Assembly (NCBI GenBank): GCA_037957365.1
Contig: JARHVA010001175.1
Span: forward strand, 1,650,001-1,714,000
Length of the DNA stretch: 64,000 nucleotides
Origin: Torreya grandis
Taxonomy: Eukaryota > Streptophyta > Pinopsida > Cupressales > Taxaceae
Reading direction: 5' to 3'
The notes beneath the pieces are model-generated. The model ran no database searches and was not told where the DNA came from. It saw nothing but the letters and a program-made list of their open reading frames with translations. Of the stretch, positions 24,427 to 38,332 are shown in pieces; position 1 is the first letter of the stretch, and every line of letters begins with the position of its first letter. The translations under genes and the position numbers were made by a program.

Positions 24427-26543
24427 TGTTGTGACTATTTTTTTCACCCCTTATTTTTATTTTCTAATACTAAGTGTATTAAATGGTTTTATCATATTGA
24501 CAACTTATATTGTAACATCTAAAATTGCTAGTATGGGGATATTAGTTCATTACATCATTTAAATATTCATTATTATGTCAAATATCTATTACAAATACTT
24601 TATTTAATGAAATGATTACTCTACATTATTAAGTGGTTTTTAAAGCATTAAGTGGACTCAATGAAAACATTCAATAAGTACATAAATTGGCAAAAGAATA
24701 GTTTGTTTGATCCTATGAATACAATGTGTGGTGGCCATAATTTTCAAAGGCATTCATGATTTGATGCATATATTGATAAAATGTTGATTACAATCATGAT
24801 GCCACACATTGAATGATTTATGTTAGTATCATTTATACTAAATAATGTTATAAGGGTATTCTAATTTGTTAAACCAAATATATAACTACTGACTATTTGA
24901 TTTAGTTTTGAATTACTTAAACCTAAGGGTTTTTGAAAATAATAAATAAGGGTTAAATGTTTAGTGGAATTATGGTAATTGGTGGAAATGGTAATAAAGG
25001 ATAAAAGGTGGAAGGGTTGGAAACCTAATAGTGACTTAGGTAATTTATTGACTTGAGGGGTCGAAGCAATGGATTGAAATCATGCTAGCTGGTAGATTTA
25101 TGGACTTAATGCTTTGAATATATAGTTATTGCATGGAGATTGGTTTTAAACTTGTGTATTTTATGAAATTTAAGTATATGATACATGAATCATTTAAAGT
25201 AATTTATAATATTTTTTGTGGTAACTTTAATCATGATCAAGTTATTAGAGTTATCAAAGTGTTTGATAAAGTTGGTGAAAAGGTGCTAACAATTTTATAA
25301 TCCAATAAAATGGAAACACATAGCATAGATAGTTATTTAGGATCTTGAATTATACAAAAGGTCATTTTACACTATTAACCTTCATTTTGGATAAATATTG
25401 TTGTAGAAGCCACATTCTGAAAGCAAGGAGAAAGTTTAGAAAACTTACAGATTGGGTAAGGATTTTGAAGCTTATCACATTTATTATATGTCTTTGCATG
25501 ATAAGTAATGATTCAAATTGTTTTATGAATGTGTGCATAAGGATTTTATATTGAAGTTTTGGTTGTTCAAGCATGTAGTGTTTGGTTATAAGGTGTATTT
25601 AGGAAACAAGTTTAGACTTTGACTATGTGTTAATTATCTATTTAAAAAATGATTTTAATACATAAAATATTTTATGAGGTTATAAAATGTATAGATGAAA
25701 TTTAGATTTGGGGGTTTATTTGATGTTTGGGAAGTTGTGGGTTTGTTTTGTGGCTAGTAAATATGGATAATAAATGAATATTACATGTTTGTTCTTATTT
25801 TTAGATTAGTATTGGGTTTTTGGTTCTAAGTCTAATTTTTAATTAGTTGGATTGAAAATGTTTATGACAAGTAGATATGGAAAATGGGTGTTGTGTGTTG
25901 ATATTTATTTTTAGATTGGTGTTGGGTTTTTGGATATAAGTTCAATTTATTTATGTTTAAATGTTATAAAGTGTTAATACACATAGAAATTATAGGTGAT
26001 GGCTGGTTTTATATTACATGCAATCTATAATAGGGTAAAAATTATATTTGTAGATAGGGATTGATTTACAGTATGAAAATTTTCTTTGCTCAAAATATTT
26101 TGGTTTCCATATTATGAGAAATTTTGGATTTAAGAAAAGATGTTGATTTAGGTTGATTATATTTTTATGAATTGGATTTGTAGAAGTGATGTTTGCTTTT
26201 TTATTTTGATATTGTCATACTTTCAATTCAATTTGATATTTACAATCAGTTTATAGACATAAAAATATGAATATTTATATTATAGTAGTTGGCAGTGTTT
26301 GTTAGATATCAATTTCTAAATAGAAAATTAGTTGGATTTGAGTAGAGCTTGTTTTAGTTTGAATTTGTGAGTAAAAACTCTCAGTCATTTATAAGAATAA
26401 TACTGATATATTGATTTAAAAATTTTAATCTTGTTATTAAAATTCATGTACCTTGAGATATCACTTTATATATATTTGACATATGTTAGAGAACAATTTT
26501 AATGCAAATAATCAAGGTTTTAATTTGTTTCATATTTCACAAG

Positions 26544-27315
26544 ATGGGTTAGACACCTCTTCATTATAATAAATCTCATGGTAATATTTGGAGGAATTAT
26601 TAGATTTGGGGTAGGGAAGATTCACCTCCTCACAGATTTGCTCCTAGAGGACAATATTTTATATGTAGAAGGCTTGGTAGGAATTTATTTAGAAATTTCA
26701 ATACAAGAACCCTATGTCAATTCATTTTGATGCCTCAGATCCTAAATTTTTCAATGTTATTGATTCTTTTCCATTCAATCCCAAAAATACTTGAGAAAAT
26801 CAATGATTGAGAAGGCCTCATTAGATAACTCATCCTCTTAGATGTGGAAATCTTAGTGGTTTGACTCAACACATGCAAACTTCCCTACAGTCTGATTATA
26901 TTTCAATTTCCCACCATTCTCCATATCACCATCAACCTTCACCTAAAAATTACTTGGAGAAAATTTCCAAATTGCATTCTTGAGTCTTAGTACCTCTCAA
27001 TACCAAAATTACATCCCCTAAGCCTATTAATCCAATTAAAACTTGTTCTAAGTCTAATATCACATTTTTCCTTCACATTTAATTAAAAGAGAAATGTCAT
27101 TACCTCTTAATCATAAGAGATGAGAGATAAGTCCCTCAGGATCAACAACTATCACCATGATGGTTAAAAAAGTCAAGTTAAAAGTTAATGATGAAGATAA
27201 TGAAGATGGTGTCAAGCTGATAAAATTTCCTACTACAACAATGAATTATAAAGAGTATATAATTTATAAAGGATATCTATTGATTGAGATGACATATGAT
27301 TATGATGAAGATTAA
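26544..27315 (+). pseudogene. LTR-internal reading frame of element E, 5' copy
   Basis: The frame starts at an ATG aligned with that of the 3' copy (42927) and ends at an aligned stop (TAA here, TAG there). It reads with Arg/Gly-rich motifs (GREDSPPHRFAPRGQYF) and a His/Ser/Pro-rich middle. The C-terminus is first basic, then acidic: KKVKLKVNDEDNEDGVKLI. One single-base deletion near 26713 and a few further indels shift the frame. Where the 3' copy has stops at 43263, 43275 and 43320, this copy has CAA, CAG and CAA. No known domain was recognised. Confidence 0.6.
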
Positions 27316-27640
27316 ATGTTGTGTGATATTTTTTTTTTGTTTTGATACTTTCATATACTTTATATGTTATAATACTGGTTAAAACTTTATTTGGTATTTG
27401 ATAGTGGTTAAAACATTTAGACATTATATATATTTTGGTGTGAAACATTCAAACTTTATGGATAATTCATATAGTTTAATTTTAGATATATTTAATCTTC
27501 ATTTAAATTACTTATGTTGTTTTAAATGATTTAAATTAAAATGTTTATTTTAGATGGTTCTAATGTTTATAACTAGAAAAGATAATTCCCTTTATAATTT
27601 ATAATTTATTCCTAATTATAATTTATTCTAAGTTTTATAA

Positions 27641-27900
<260 letters not shown>

Positions 27901-29433
27901 TATTTTTATCTTAAGACTTATTTAAAAGTCTTAAATAAAGATAAATTATAACTAAAATTTAATTAATTTTATTAAAATTAATTAGAACTTAACTAATAAC
28001 TAATTAAAGTTAGTTATAACTTATTTCTCAACCATATCTTGAGGAAATGATGATAAAATAATATCAAAGTGACATATGAAGAATGAAAATTACATAAGTA
28101 TTTTTGAAGACTTTGATTTGCTTCAAAGTTCATCATTATACTCTTTTATGTGCAACATCTCTAAGATATAACAAATATTGAAAATAGATCAAGGACACAT
28201 TTTATGACAGTTAAGTAATATGCTTAATCAATATAGGTATATCCAAGTTTTATGTTTAATTTATAAACCAATTATCTGAAAGTTAGGTTTTATATCTTAT
28301 GATGATTGCAAATTTGCAGTCATATGAATAGAATCTAAACTACTTGACCCGAATACTGATGAATACATCATTGTCTATGACATGTTGTTCATCCATTCCA
28401 ATTTTATTTGTTTTTATATCAAATATTTATGTAAAAAAATATTTTTTTAAATAAAATTTAGTTTACCTTTTCTAAGATGACTCTTTTTCTAAGACTCGCA
28501 ATCTATTTATTTTTATTTTTATTTATTTTGTTTTACTTATTTTATTTTGTTTGTTGTTTAGTTCAAGTAATTAATTTTAATTTAGAATAATTATTTATTC
28601 TTATTAGATTTTAGTCTTTAGTTAATATAAATTATCATGTTTTTTAAAATATTTATTCTTTTTATTGAATAATTAGATATTATTTTATAGTTTAGATATT
28701 ATAATTTTAAATCTTTAAGTTTTTTTTCTATGTTATTTTTTTATTTTCTTGAATCAATTTTAGGCTTAATTTAAATATTAGAATAGAATTAATTTATATT
28801 ATAGTTTCTCTTCACAGTAGATTAAACCAAGTTTTATTATAGTGTTAAATCATTTATTTAGTTTATTTTCCAATTAGATTTAATTTTAAGTATTATATTT
28901 AGGTTAGTATTTAATTTGTTATTTAGTTGTTTGTTATTTCTTTCTTTAGATTTAGTGTCTTATGTGATTATTTTAATTTTTATATCAATTTAATTCTTTG
29001 GAATTCATTGCAATATATTGTTCTTATCTTTTAGATTTTTTTGTTTCTTTTCTTTTGATCTTTTTTGAGTGAAACATAAAGATTCCAAATCATTTTAATT
29101 AAATATAAATATTTATCAAAAATATAAATATTTTCTTCAAGAGATTATCTTGTTCATAGGTCTTCTCTATCAGATAAATTATATTATATACTCAAATTTA
29201 TTTTTTTCGTCTGACTTAAAGAGAATATTTGATTTCTAAATTTATAATGAAATATTTCAATCAGTATTTGAAGTACTTGTTATTTCTTAGAATATTTAAA
29301 ATCTATTTACACATCTTTTAGATCTTTTGTGACCTTTTAGACCTTAAATTTTATATTGGTATGATTCCACCTTAACCTTCACAATAGGTGAAGTAGATGA
29401 TTCTTTGACATGACATTTTTTATTATCAATAAA

Positions 29434-29456
29434 TTTGAAAAATCTATTGGGGATCC
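29434..29456 (+). promoter_or_regulatory. Candidate primer-binding site of element E
   Basis: TTTGAAAAATCT then ATTGGGGATCC follow the 5' LTR end by two bases. The TTTGG...GGGGATC layout is that of common plant gypsy primer sites, with G-to-A and C-to-T drift. The tRNA is not assigned. Confidence 0.5.
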
Positions 29457-29499
29457 TTTTTAGAAAAATTATTTTCTTATTTGTTTTATTTTAACTTTC

Positions 29500-31580
29500 C
29501 TATGATCATTGGAGGACCACACATGATCATTAAACCCTTAATTGATATTGTTAAAGATCAGGTTGACATCACTTCTAATCTAACTCATTTTGATTGGTAC
29601 AATAAGACTTATGATTTACATCATATAATCAAATTAATTAATAAATAATTATAAGTATAAATTATTGACATTCATGTAAATATTACATGTGAAACACAAA
29701 ATCATATTCAAAAAAATAATCATAAAATTAGACTTAAGATTAAAGATATTTTGTGTGTTAATCCTTGACCTATAATTCATTTTATTTTAGATTTAATTCA
29801 TCTTGAATATTTTATTGATCTTATTGATCATAATATAAATCAACCTAATCAAGTGATTAAAATAGTTGAAACTTCAAATGGAGGAAGAGAAAACAAAGTA
29901 GTAGAGGATTCAATATCTAATTCCACGTCTTTGAAATAATATAAATCAAGTAGAAGCAATTGATGATGAAAATGATTCAAATAAAGATATTTCTCAAACC
30001 CTATCTAATATATGGATTCATAGAAATCCAATCAATATTGGTGCTCATCCAGGTAAGTTACATTCATTAAAAGGACTCAATGTCCCTAGGTTTTCTGAAA
30101 GCCTTGGTGGTCATGGAAAGATCACTTAGATACTTTCAAATTAGTTTTCACTAACCTTGGTATTATTAATGAAAAGGTTTCTCTTAGATTTTTCTCATAG
30201 ATTTTGGAAGGTAAAGCATATCAATAATTTAGTAGTCTTCCATTAAGTGGTATTAAAACTTAGAAAGATACTACAGATTGGTTAGATTTGTGTTTCAGTA
30301 AACCAAAAAAAGATTTAGATTTAGTTAATAAACTAGTTAATATTTCAATTGATCCAGGTGAAATCATTTATAGGTTCATAAGTAGATTTACTAGATTACA
30401 CCAAAAAATTCTACCAGATGTTAGACCATCTAAAAAATTATCAAGATTATATTTTTTTAATGATTTACCTTTAAAGTATAAATGGATATAGAGGATAAAG
30501 ATATTATTAATTAAAATTAAACTATAACTTCCTTTATATAATATGAAAATAAATTAAAATGAGTTAGTTTTAATGATAGAACTATAACATGTATAAATTC
30601 TGATAATACCAAAAATTCCATTAGAAAATTCCAAGTTGATTTATGGGTTCATAAGTAGATTTAATAAAATACACCAAAAAAATCCACCTCATTTTAGACC
30701 ATCTAAAAAGTTTTCAAGATTATATTTTGTAATGCTTTACCTTTAAAGTATAAAATGGCTAGAGGATAAAGATATAGATTATGATGAAACTATAACTTTA
30801 TAGAATATGGAAATAAATTAAAATGACTTGGTTTTGATGATAGAACTATAACAGGTGTAAATTTAGATAATATATAAATTTTAAAATCTATTAATAATTT
30901 TAGTAATTAATTGGTCATTGTCAAGTGGTAATTAAATGATAAGACATCTTCATCGAGTAATTCATCACTTCCTTAGAAAATAAAATTGAACTAAAGGTTC
31001 TGTATTTTAACATTTGTGAAATAGATCATGATCCAAATATGTGTATAATTGTTAAAAATTAAAAAATTATATTCAAAGAAATTAAAGTATATCAATTGAT
31101 CTAGCTAATATATAAATATGTGTGGGATCAATGAATTTTCAGATGACATCAAAACCATAATTGCTTATGTTGTTAATACTAGACCAAAAGATTATTCCAA
31201 TTCTAATATAGTTAAAAATAATCAAAATTATTTTCAAGATCAAGATAAATGTAAGAATATATAGAATAATGGATCAAATGATGTTGCAATGAATTTTAAA
31301 TATAATCATATTTTACTCACAAGTTTTAATAACCCTCAATATACTCCTTATAAACCTAAAAATTATATGCATATGCATCATCCAGATGTAGGGGCTTATA
31401 ATATCATTGATGATTGTTTCACTATAAGAATAGGATTTTCATTATTAGAACCTTCTAATTTACTAGGAGAGGTTGAAAAAATCATTGAGGCTATTAAAAT
31501 TCCAAATTCTAAAGATGTTTTAGGATTTCATGAGGAAAAGGAAAATAATGAACAAAGTCAGTCAATAGTTTTTTTCTCAG
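29500..31580 (+). pseudogene. Element E gag (decayed, with an internal duplication)
   Basis: The frame seems to begin at an ATG near 29500 (MIIGGPHMIIKPLIDIVKDQ). The capsid-like domain is at 30120-30490: DHLDTFKLVFTNLGIINEKV, LRFFSQILEGKAYQ, FSSLPLSGIKT, then KPKKDLDLVNKLVNISIDPGE. These match plant gypsy gag patterns (RIFSQSLEGKA-WF-SLP). The 30360-30610 segment is repeated, diverged, at 30633-30873. The region beyond 30900 is stop-rich and includes a 99-codon open piece (31289-31588) of unclear role. Confidence 0.75.
30360..30873. repeat. Tandem duplication of about 270 bp in E gag
   Basis: 30360-30610 and 30633-30873 share GGTTCATAAGTAGATTTA, AGACCATCTAAAAA, TTACCTTTAAAGTATAAA and GAACTATAACA in the same order, offset 273 bp at the left. 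The copies have drifted apart, so the duplication is old. Confidence 0.88.
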
Positions 31581-31582
31581 AT

Positions 31583-31920
31583 ATATGATCTTCCTATAAA
31601 TTACATACCACCTTTTTATATATCTATCAAAATTATTGATAAATTCATATATAACTACATATTATATATAGGTGAATCAAAGAATAATATGCCAAAATTT
31701 ATTGTTGACCAATTAGGTATCTCTTATGAAATGGATAATAGTAAGCTCATAAGTTTTGACTCATGTCAAATAAAAATCTATGGTAAGTTATAAGATCTTG
31801 TGATCAAAGTTACACAAGATGAAAGGATAATATATATGAATAACATTAAAATTCTAGATATCCCTAAAATTATGAATTTTTTTTAGGTAGAGATTGGTCG
31901 AAAGTAACTGGGGAGTTTGT
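31583..31920 (+). pseudogene. Element E protease (active-site motif lost)
   Basis: The order YILYIGESKNNMPKFIVDQL followed by GISYE matches the retropepsin start LLDSGAS-N-MP of related elements, but the DSGAS position reads YIGES (31665-31679). The catalytic Asp codon is changed. Downstream ILDIPKIMNFF and VEIGR fit the rest of the domain. The protease follows gag and precedes the extra RNase H. Confidence 0.7.
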
Positions 31921-32101
31921 TGGAAAAGACACTACTTAGATCCCAATTGAAAATTAAATTATTTTTATTTGAAGAGAAGACTAGTTTAGTAATCTTATTG
32001 ACTCTATTCCTCCTACTATTGCTTATGTTGAAATAGGAATTAGTACATATGACTTACTAACCCTTGATTAACTTGAATAACAATAGCAAAATGTCTTTTT
32101 T

Positions 32102-32480
32102 AGGAGTGATTTATGGAACTTATATTTTGATGGTGTTTGTTCATAAGCTAGTAATGGTGTAGGAATTTGTCTCATTTTTTTTGTAGGTAGATTTTTTTGT
32201 TATCATTATAAATTATCTTTTGATACTACTAATAATAAAATAAAATTTGAAGCCTTATCTCTTGGTTTGAAAAAGGCTATAAAATTAAATGTTAAATAAT
32301 TAGAGGTCTTTGGTGATTCTAAATTAGTTATTAGATGGGTAAGAAAAATTTGGAAAACAAACCAAACTCATCTTCATTGATATGTTAAAAAAGTTTGGTC
32401 CTTACTTAAATTTTTTTAATCTTTTAATATCACTCATATACTTAGGTAATTAAATATATGAGTTGATAAAATTGATGTTT
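32102..32480 (+). pseudogene. Element E extra RNase H domain upstream of RT
   Basis: The translation reads DLWNLYFDGVCS (FDG at 32126-32134), then FDTTNNKIKFEALSLGLKKA, then LEVFGDSKLVIRWVR, with two in-frame stops. These are the Asp, Glu and Asp motifs of the archaeal-like RNase H known as a second RNase H in some plant gypsy elements. It sits between the protease (31670) and RT (33017). The ordinary RT-linked RNase H is found separately at 38509 onward. Confidence 0.85.
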
Positions 32481-32869
32481 TCACAACCCCACCATGAGTG
32501 ACAAAGAACCTATTGTTGAGTTTTTATTTTTAGACATTTTTAGACCTAAAATTCTTGACTTGAATGAAAAATGGACTATTTTTATTGTGATGAACATATT
32601 GATTATTTTATTAAAAAAAATTATTTTGATAATGATGATTATATTCTCAATTGTGAAAAATATTTGTAGATAAATTGTAATAATTTACCAACTAGATTGG
32701 TAAATTTAGAATTCATGTTTACTCCAAATGATAAGCCTAAGATCTCACGTACTGAATAAAATTATATTATAATTATTGGAGAGACTATTCTAATAAATCT
32801 TGGAACTAGAAAAAAACCAATTTTTTTTAATTTGGAAATACAATGTAAACCAATGAGAAGGTAAATTTT

Positions 32870-33597
32870 TTTAAAACTTTTAAGGAATTTATTGATATTT
32901 TTGCCTAGTCCTATAAATATTTAAAATGGCATGATATTAGTTATGTAAGAGATGACATTAATATTAATCCTAGTATTAAATCCATTAAGTAAAAAATATG
33001 AAGGATAATCCCTTTATTGGAAGACACTATCAGCAAAGAGCTTGATAAGATGCTTGATGTTGTTGTCATTTTTTATATAACTTATTATGAGTGGGTATCT
33101 AATTTAGTACCTATGCATAAAAATAATGGAGATATTAGACTTTGTATAGACTTTAGAGATTTGAATAAGGCTAGTGTAAAGGATACTTTTCCTCTTCCAA
33201 GTATTGATCAAATTTTATAATAAGTTATAAGATATAAAATTATGTATTTGCTTGATGAGTTTTTTTATTATAATCAAATATTTGTTAATACAAATAATAG
33301 ACAAAAGATAAAATTTACAACTTAAAGAGGAAATTTTGATTTTAATAAAATGCCTTTTGGACTCCTGAACGTAGGTGAAACCTTTCAATGAGCTATGCAT
33401 GTAATTTTTGTTGATTTAATTGGTATTGTTATGCAAGTCTACTTAGATGACCTTATAGTCCATTCTAAAAGGAGAAAGAAGCATGTATATCATTTATGTG
33501 AAGTATTTGAAATATGTAGAAGATATGGTATTTCCATTAATCCTAATAACTCTATTTTTGGTGTTATTGAAGGCAAGTTATTAGGACATGTTATTTC
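32870..33597 (+). pseudogene. Element E reverse transcriptase, main part (cut by F)
   Basis: The start has TFKEFIDIFA and LEDTISKELDKMLDV. It continues VPMHKNNGDIRLCIDFRDLN and KASVKDTFPLPSIDQI (33108-33216), NKMPFGLLN, and an intact YLDD catalytic motif at 33440-33451. It goes on to GKLLGHVIS, where it stops at 33597. The expected continuation, DGILIDLECVKII, is found at 38333, so F is inserted in the RT palm-thumb region. A few stops are present upstream of YLDD. Confidence 0.9.
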
Positions 33598-34653
33598 TCT
33601 AATACCCCACATGAGGGAAATTTTTCCCTTACCAATTTATACATAAGGAAATTTAATTGCATGGTTATGAAAATATTGAATTATAATTTCCCCTTGTTGC
33701 TAATGGATTAATGTTCCTCTTTTAATAAAGAAAGATTACTTTAATCATAATTACACATCTTAATTATATATTGACATGTAACAAATTGGTAATATGCAAA
33801 TTTTAAAATTTAATAAGACATAGGCTTCTTAGAGATCCTATGAGATATTATTTTTTGTAAACCATATGGATATGTAAAAGAAAAAAAAAAATTGATGTAA
33901 GACTTTTCTCCCAAAAAGTCTATATTAGGTAAAAGAAGAATGGGCCCTTCCATGATATGAAAATACCCATGCAAGGTAGGTTACTCCCTTCAATTAATGA
34001 ATTTTTAAAGATGAATTTGACTACCTCCTTTTATTTTCAAACTTTTGGCTTTTATTTGCATTCATTTTAGTCATTTTCGAGGGTGGATTCCTTGGAGGAG
34101 CTTGTGGAGTCTTGAAGTTTGGAGAAGTGTGGGAAATAATAAGAGTTAAGGTTTGTTATTTTTCCTCCTCTCTTTTGTCTTTGAAAACTCTTGTTAAATT
34201 AATAAATTTTGCCCATTTATCTTTCTCTCTATTACTCTCTTTCAATATCTCCTTTGAATATTGAAGAAAGGGGAATATGAAAATGAGATAGTTGTAGGAG
34301 TAGATGATCTCTCTCTCTTCTTTGATATCCTCCTTTATGAAATAGATATTATTCTTTAGAGTTGTATAATCCCTTTTGAGAACATTATACATCTCTCTCA
34401 TTCCATTCTTTTCCTTGCATTTTTTTTATAAGATCAATATTGTAATTGAAATTGATTTAGTGGAGTTGTGTTGCTTATTGAAGAAAAATGTCTTTTTTTT
34501 TTAATATTGAAAAAAAATTGTAAGTTAAATTAGTGAAAACAATGAAATTCTCTCTCTATCTATCTCTCTCATAATTAATGTTAAAGTTTAAAAATAAAAA
34601 TTGTTATTGTAGTTTTTTCATTTGTTATTCAAATAACAAAAATATTTTGTTTG

Positions 34654-34657
<4 letters not shown>

Positions 34658-34720
<63 letters not shown>
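34658..34720. repeat. (AAT)n microsatellite in F
   Basis: About 20 consecutive AAT units, ending in AACAATAA. Confidence 0.95.
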
Positions 34721-34725
<5 letters not shown>

Positions 34726-34727
34726 TA

Positions 34728-34985
34728 AATGGGATGGGTTGGCCCAGCTAGCCAACCACCCAACCAAACTTAAGGGTGGGGATGATGGTTGCTAGAGAGC
34801 TTCTCCAAACCCCACATATTGGGGTGGAGGGGGAATGGGGTGGTGACAGGGACAGTGGGGATAGGGTGGAGAGAGGGGGAAGGGGAAAATGTGGGGGATG
34901 GGTGGGATGTTAGCTACCCACCCCATGGAGGGGGTGATGACTGGGAAGCTAGATGCCCACCCTATAGGTGTAGCCACTCGAGTAT
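34728..34985. other. GC-rich, G-run island in F
   Basis: This stretch of about 250 bp is far more G/C-rich than anything around it. The plus strand has many G runs, including GGGGTGGAGGGGGAATGGGG at 34821-34840, that satisfy a G-quadruplex pattern. Both strands happen to be open for about 60 codons, but the composition suggests simple-sequence bias and not a gene. Confidence 0.75.
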
Positions 34986-35198
34986 TTTTTAAAAATATAT
35001 ATTGTTTAATAAACTAAAAAAATTATAATTAAATAAAATAATTAAAAATACATATATAAAATAAATAAATGATTAAATATATATCTATAATAATATATAT
35101 AATTAATAATACACACAAACACATAACATTATTATATATGTTAACCAAAATGAAGAAGAAAGAGAAATAAATGTGTGTGTGTGTTAAATAAAGATAAA

Positions 35199-35338
<140 letters not shown>

Positions 35339-35606
35339 CAAAGAGATGGGGGTGCATTGGTAAAATATAATTGGTTGCTATATGCACTACCCATGTTTAA
35401 ATTTTGGAGGTATAGAAAAGGTCAATTGTGGTTATATTGGTATTAATGCCAGTTGTGGTGGGATCGTAAAAAATCATTTGTGATATAAATAGTGTGGTAA
35501 ATGGAATATAAAATGCCAGTTGTGATAAGAATATTGGTATTCTAGTATCAGTCAGTTGTGGTCATGGATGTAACTGGTTCAATTTCTCTAGTTTGAAAAG
35601 CTATGA

Positions 35607-35646
<40 letters not shown>

Positions 35647-38332
35647 TTAGAATGAGTTTAAATTTTTAAGTTCTTTTGTAGCTCCATCTTCAACCTGCAA
35701 GACAAAAAAATAGAATAAAAAAATAAAAGAAAAATGGAGGAAGTAGACTTTTACTTTTATACATAAAATTTTATAGGGAAACACTTGGAACCTCTAAATC
35801 CTAAGACTTAAAATCATTCAATCCAATGGTTATTACTAATCCTCTACTTACAAGTAGGAAAAGACTTTTCACTTTTAAAACTAATTTTGACTTATTCTTA
35901 TATTATTAATGGTCTATCTTATTAATTAATATTTATAATTAAATTTAATTAATTCTTTCTCACCTACCTATAAAATTTGTTATTTAAAAGAATTTATTGC
36001 CTTTCAAGATATTTTAAATAACATAAATTAAAAATTAAGTGGCTTGGGATTATTAGAGATAAGGAGTCATTTATTTAAAATATATGGAATGATATCATTA
36101 TTGTCTAGCAAGACATTTTAATTAATCATGTTTAAAATGTTGAATTAATTATTTGGTTATTTAGTGAAACCATAGTGGTTGAGAAAAACTTTGAGTTTAC
36201 CAAAACTAATTTTATAAAATAGTTTTTGTAGGTTGTAGAATTCTCCAATAACCATTAAATAATTTTTTTACTTCTTTAATAATGGTCATTTAGGGTCACT
36301 TTTTGGAGGCACTTTGTGAAAATAAAACTAAACCATGTTTTAGTCACAAAGTTGATTTAGAATATATGTGTTTAAAATAACAAAGAATGACAATTTTTAA
36401 TTATGGAAGTCACAACAAATTATTATAGCTTTAAATTATCATCAAAATGATAAAATAAATTTTATTATTAAAATTCACTATCTTTTTCCTTTGGTGATTC
36501 TGTAACCTATTTATTTAAAATTTTGAGGGGCAAGTTTTCTAAGTAATTAAATTCACCTTGGAATAGTTTATTAAATCATGATTCCTTCTCATTATAAATT
36601 ATCTTGTTTATTTAGTTCAAATTTTAGACCTCAACTTCAAATGTTTATGTCTAACCTTAATTTCTAGTGAGTGGACCTAGGATAGGGCCCACTTGAAGTT
36701 CTTTTGGTTGTAATCTTGAAATGAGTCTTGGTTTCTACATTCAAGTTTAGATTTATGTACATGCATACTTTCCATATGAAGGGAGGTACTTATGAAACCT
36801 AGTAGTACCTAGTTGTGTTTGGGTCAACTAATGGCCATAGGTTACCCATAAAGAGTAATGATGTTGTGCTTAGTCATGTAAGTGATTGGTGAAGGTTGAT
36901 TGTATTCACATCTAAACTAACACTCATTTAAGAATGAATGAACTAAAATTAACACTAATTATGTGCATTATGTGATTACTACAAGTATGTAGGTAGCTTT
37001 GGGAGTGGGAATGGGCTTCGAGAATTAACCCTTAGAATGCCCCCTAATGTAGGTATTATCAACAAAATTGAGAATGTTCTTAGATAAAAATTCATAGGAA
37101 ACTAACCCTTAGGATGACCTTCTAGTGGAGTAAATTAACTTCTATCTTTTTTATATTATTAGGAAATGTGTTCAAAATATCTAATTCTTAATATGCCTAC
37201 TTAATCAAAAATGGTGTGGTATCCTTCCTTATGCATGTATTTATCACCAATTTTAGCAGCATGTTTTTTTAGTTAATTATATATTATGTATAGTGACCTT
37301 GTTAATTATTGAGACTTGATTTTTTTTATCTCTGGTATTAACCATGGAAACATTTCAAGGTTCATATAGGGAATGGAGTTTCTTGAAATAACATAATTTA
37401 GAGATTGTAGAGTCATTAACCATGTTGGAATAGGAGGGTATAAGTTCCTAAACATGCCCATTCCTTATTATGACACTATGTGAAAGTGCTTGGGTAGACA
37501 TTTGCACTTCACGATGTCATAACTAATAATTAATGACCTTAAGTTGTGTTTTTCATAAGAATAGATTACCAAAGATTTAAAAGCTTGTATGAATGGCATA
37601 CTAGTTCCCTTGTTGGCTTAGATCACCAACTCTGCTTCATAGAGGAGGCCATCACAAGTGTGATGAGAACTCTATTATACCCTAATTCCATAGAGTGGAT
37701 ATAAAGGATACCTAAGTTATGGTGGGGGCATCAGTTCTAGGTTCTTAGGCTAGGTTAGGTGTGTTCATCATCTTCATTCATGTTGGGTTCATATGTCTTT
37801 AGTTGGATATATATGTTTAATACTATTTTAAATTTGGATTTGATCATCTTATGATTGTATTCAAATATTTAAATTTAAATTGGTTGGTTTCCCTATATTG
37901 AGTACCTTAAGATAAATTCATATAGTGTTAGATGACTCCCCCTTAGTGATCCTTAAAGTGATAACCCTATGTTAATTAATTGTGTTCAAAATATTTTTGT
38001 TCCCCTTGGGTGTTGATGATGTTATGTGTGAATAAATTGGTGATTCTTTAAATCAAGAAATTATAAATCCACCCTTCATAATAATGTGACTTATCTCACT
38101 TTATTAATCAAGATACTACTTATTAATTTTATTATAATCTTAAATAGACCTCATGGTGGTAATAAAAGGTATTAAGCAAATTTTGTAATAATTATGTATG
38201 TTTCACTCCTATTGTACCTTGACCAAATAAAAATATTTTAAACATTAAGTAACCATAATGAATAAATAGATAATACTAAAACAAAAAAATACATGGATTT
38301 TGGGACAAAAATTTTGGGCATTACAATTTTCA

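Noticed and set aside
34789..34992. 67-codon open frame in the G-rich island
   Set aside because: It is open on both strands because of GC-rich simple composition, and it shows no similarity or conserved features.
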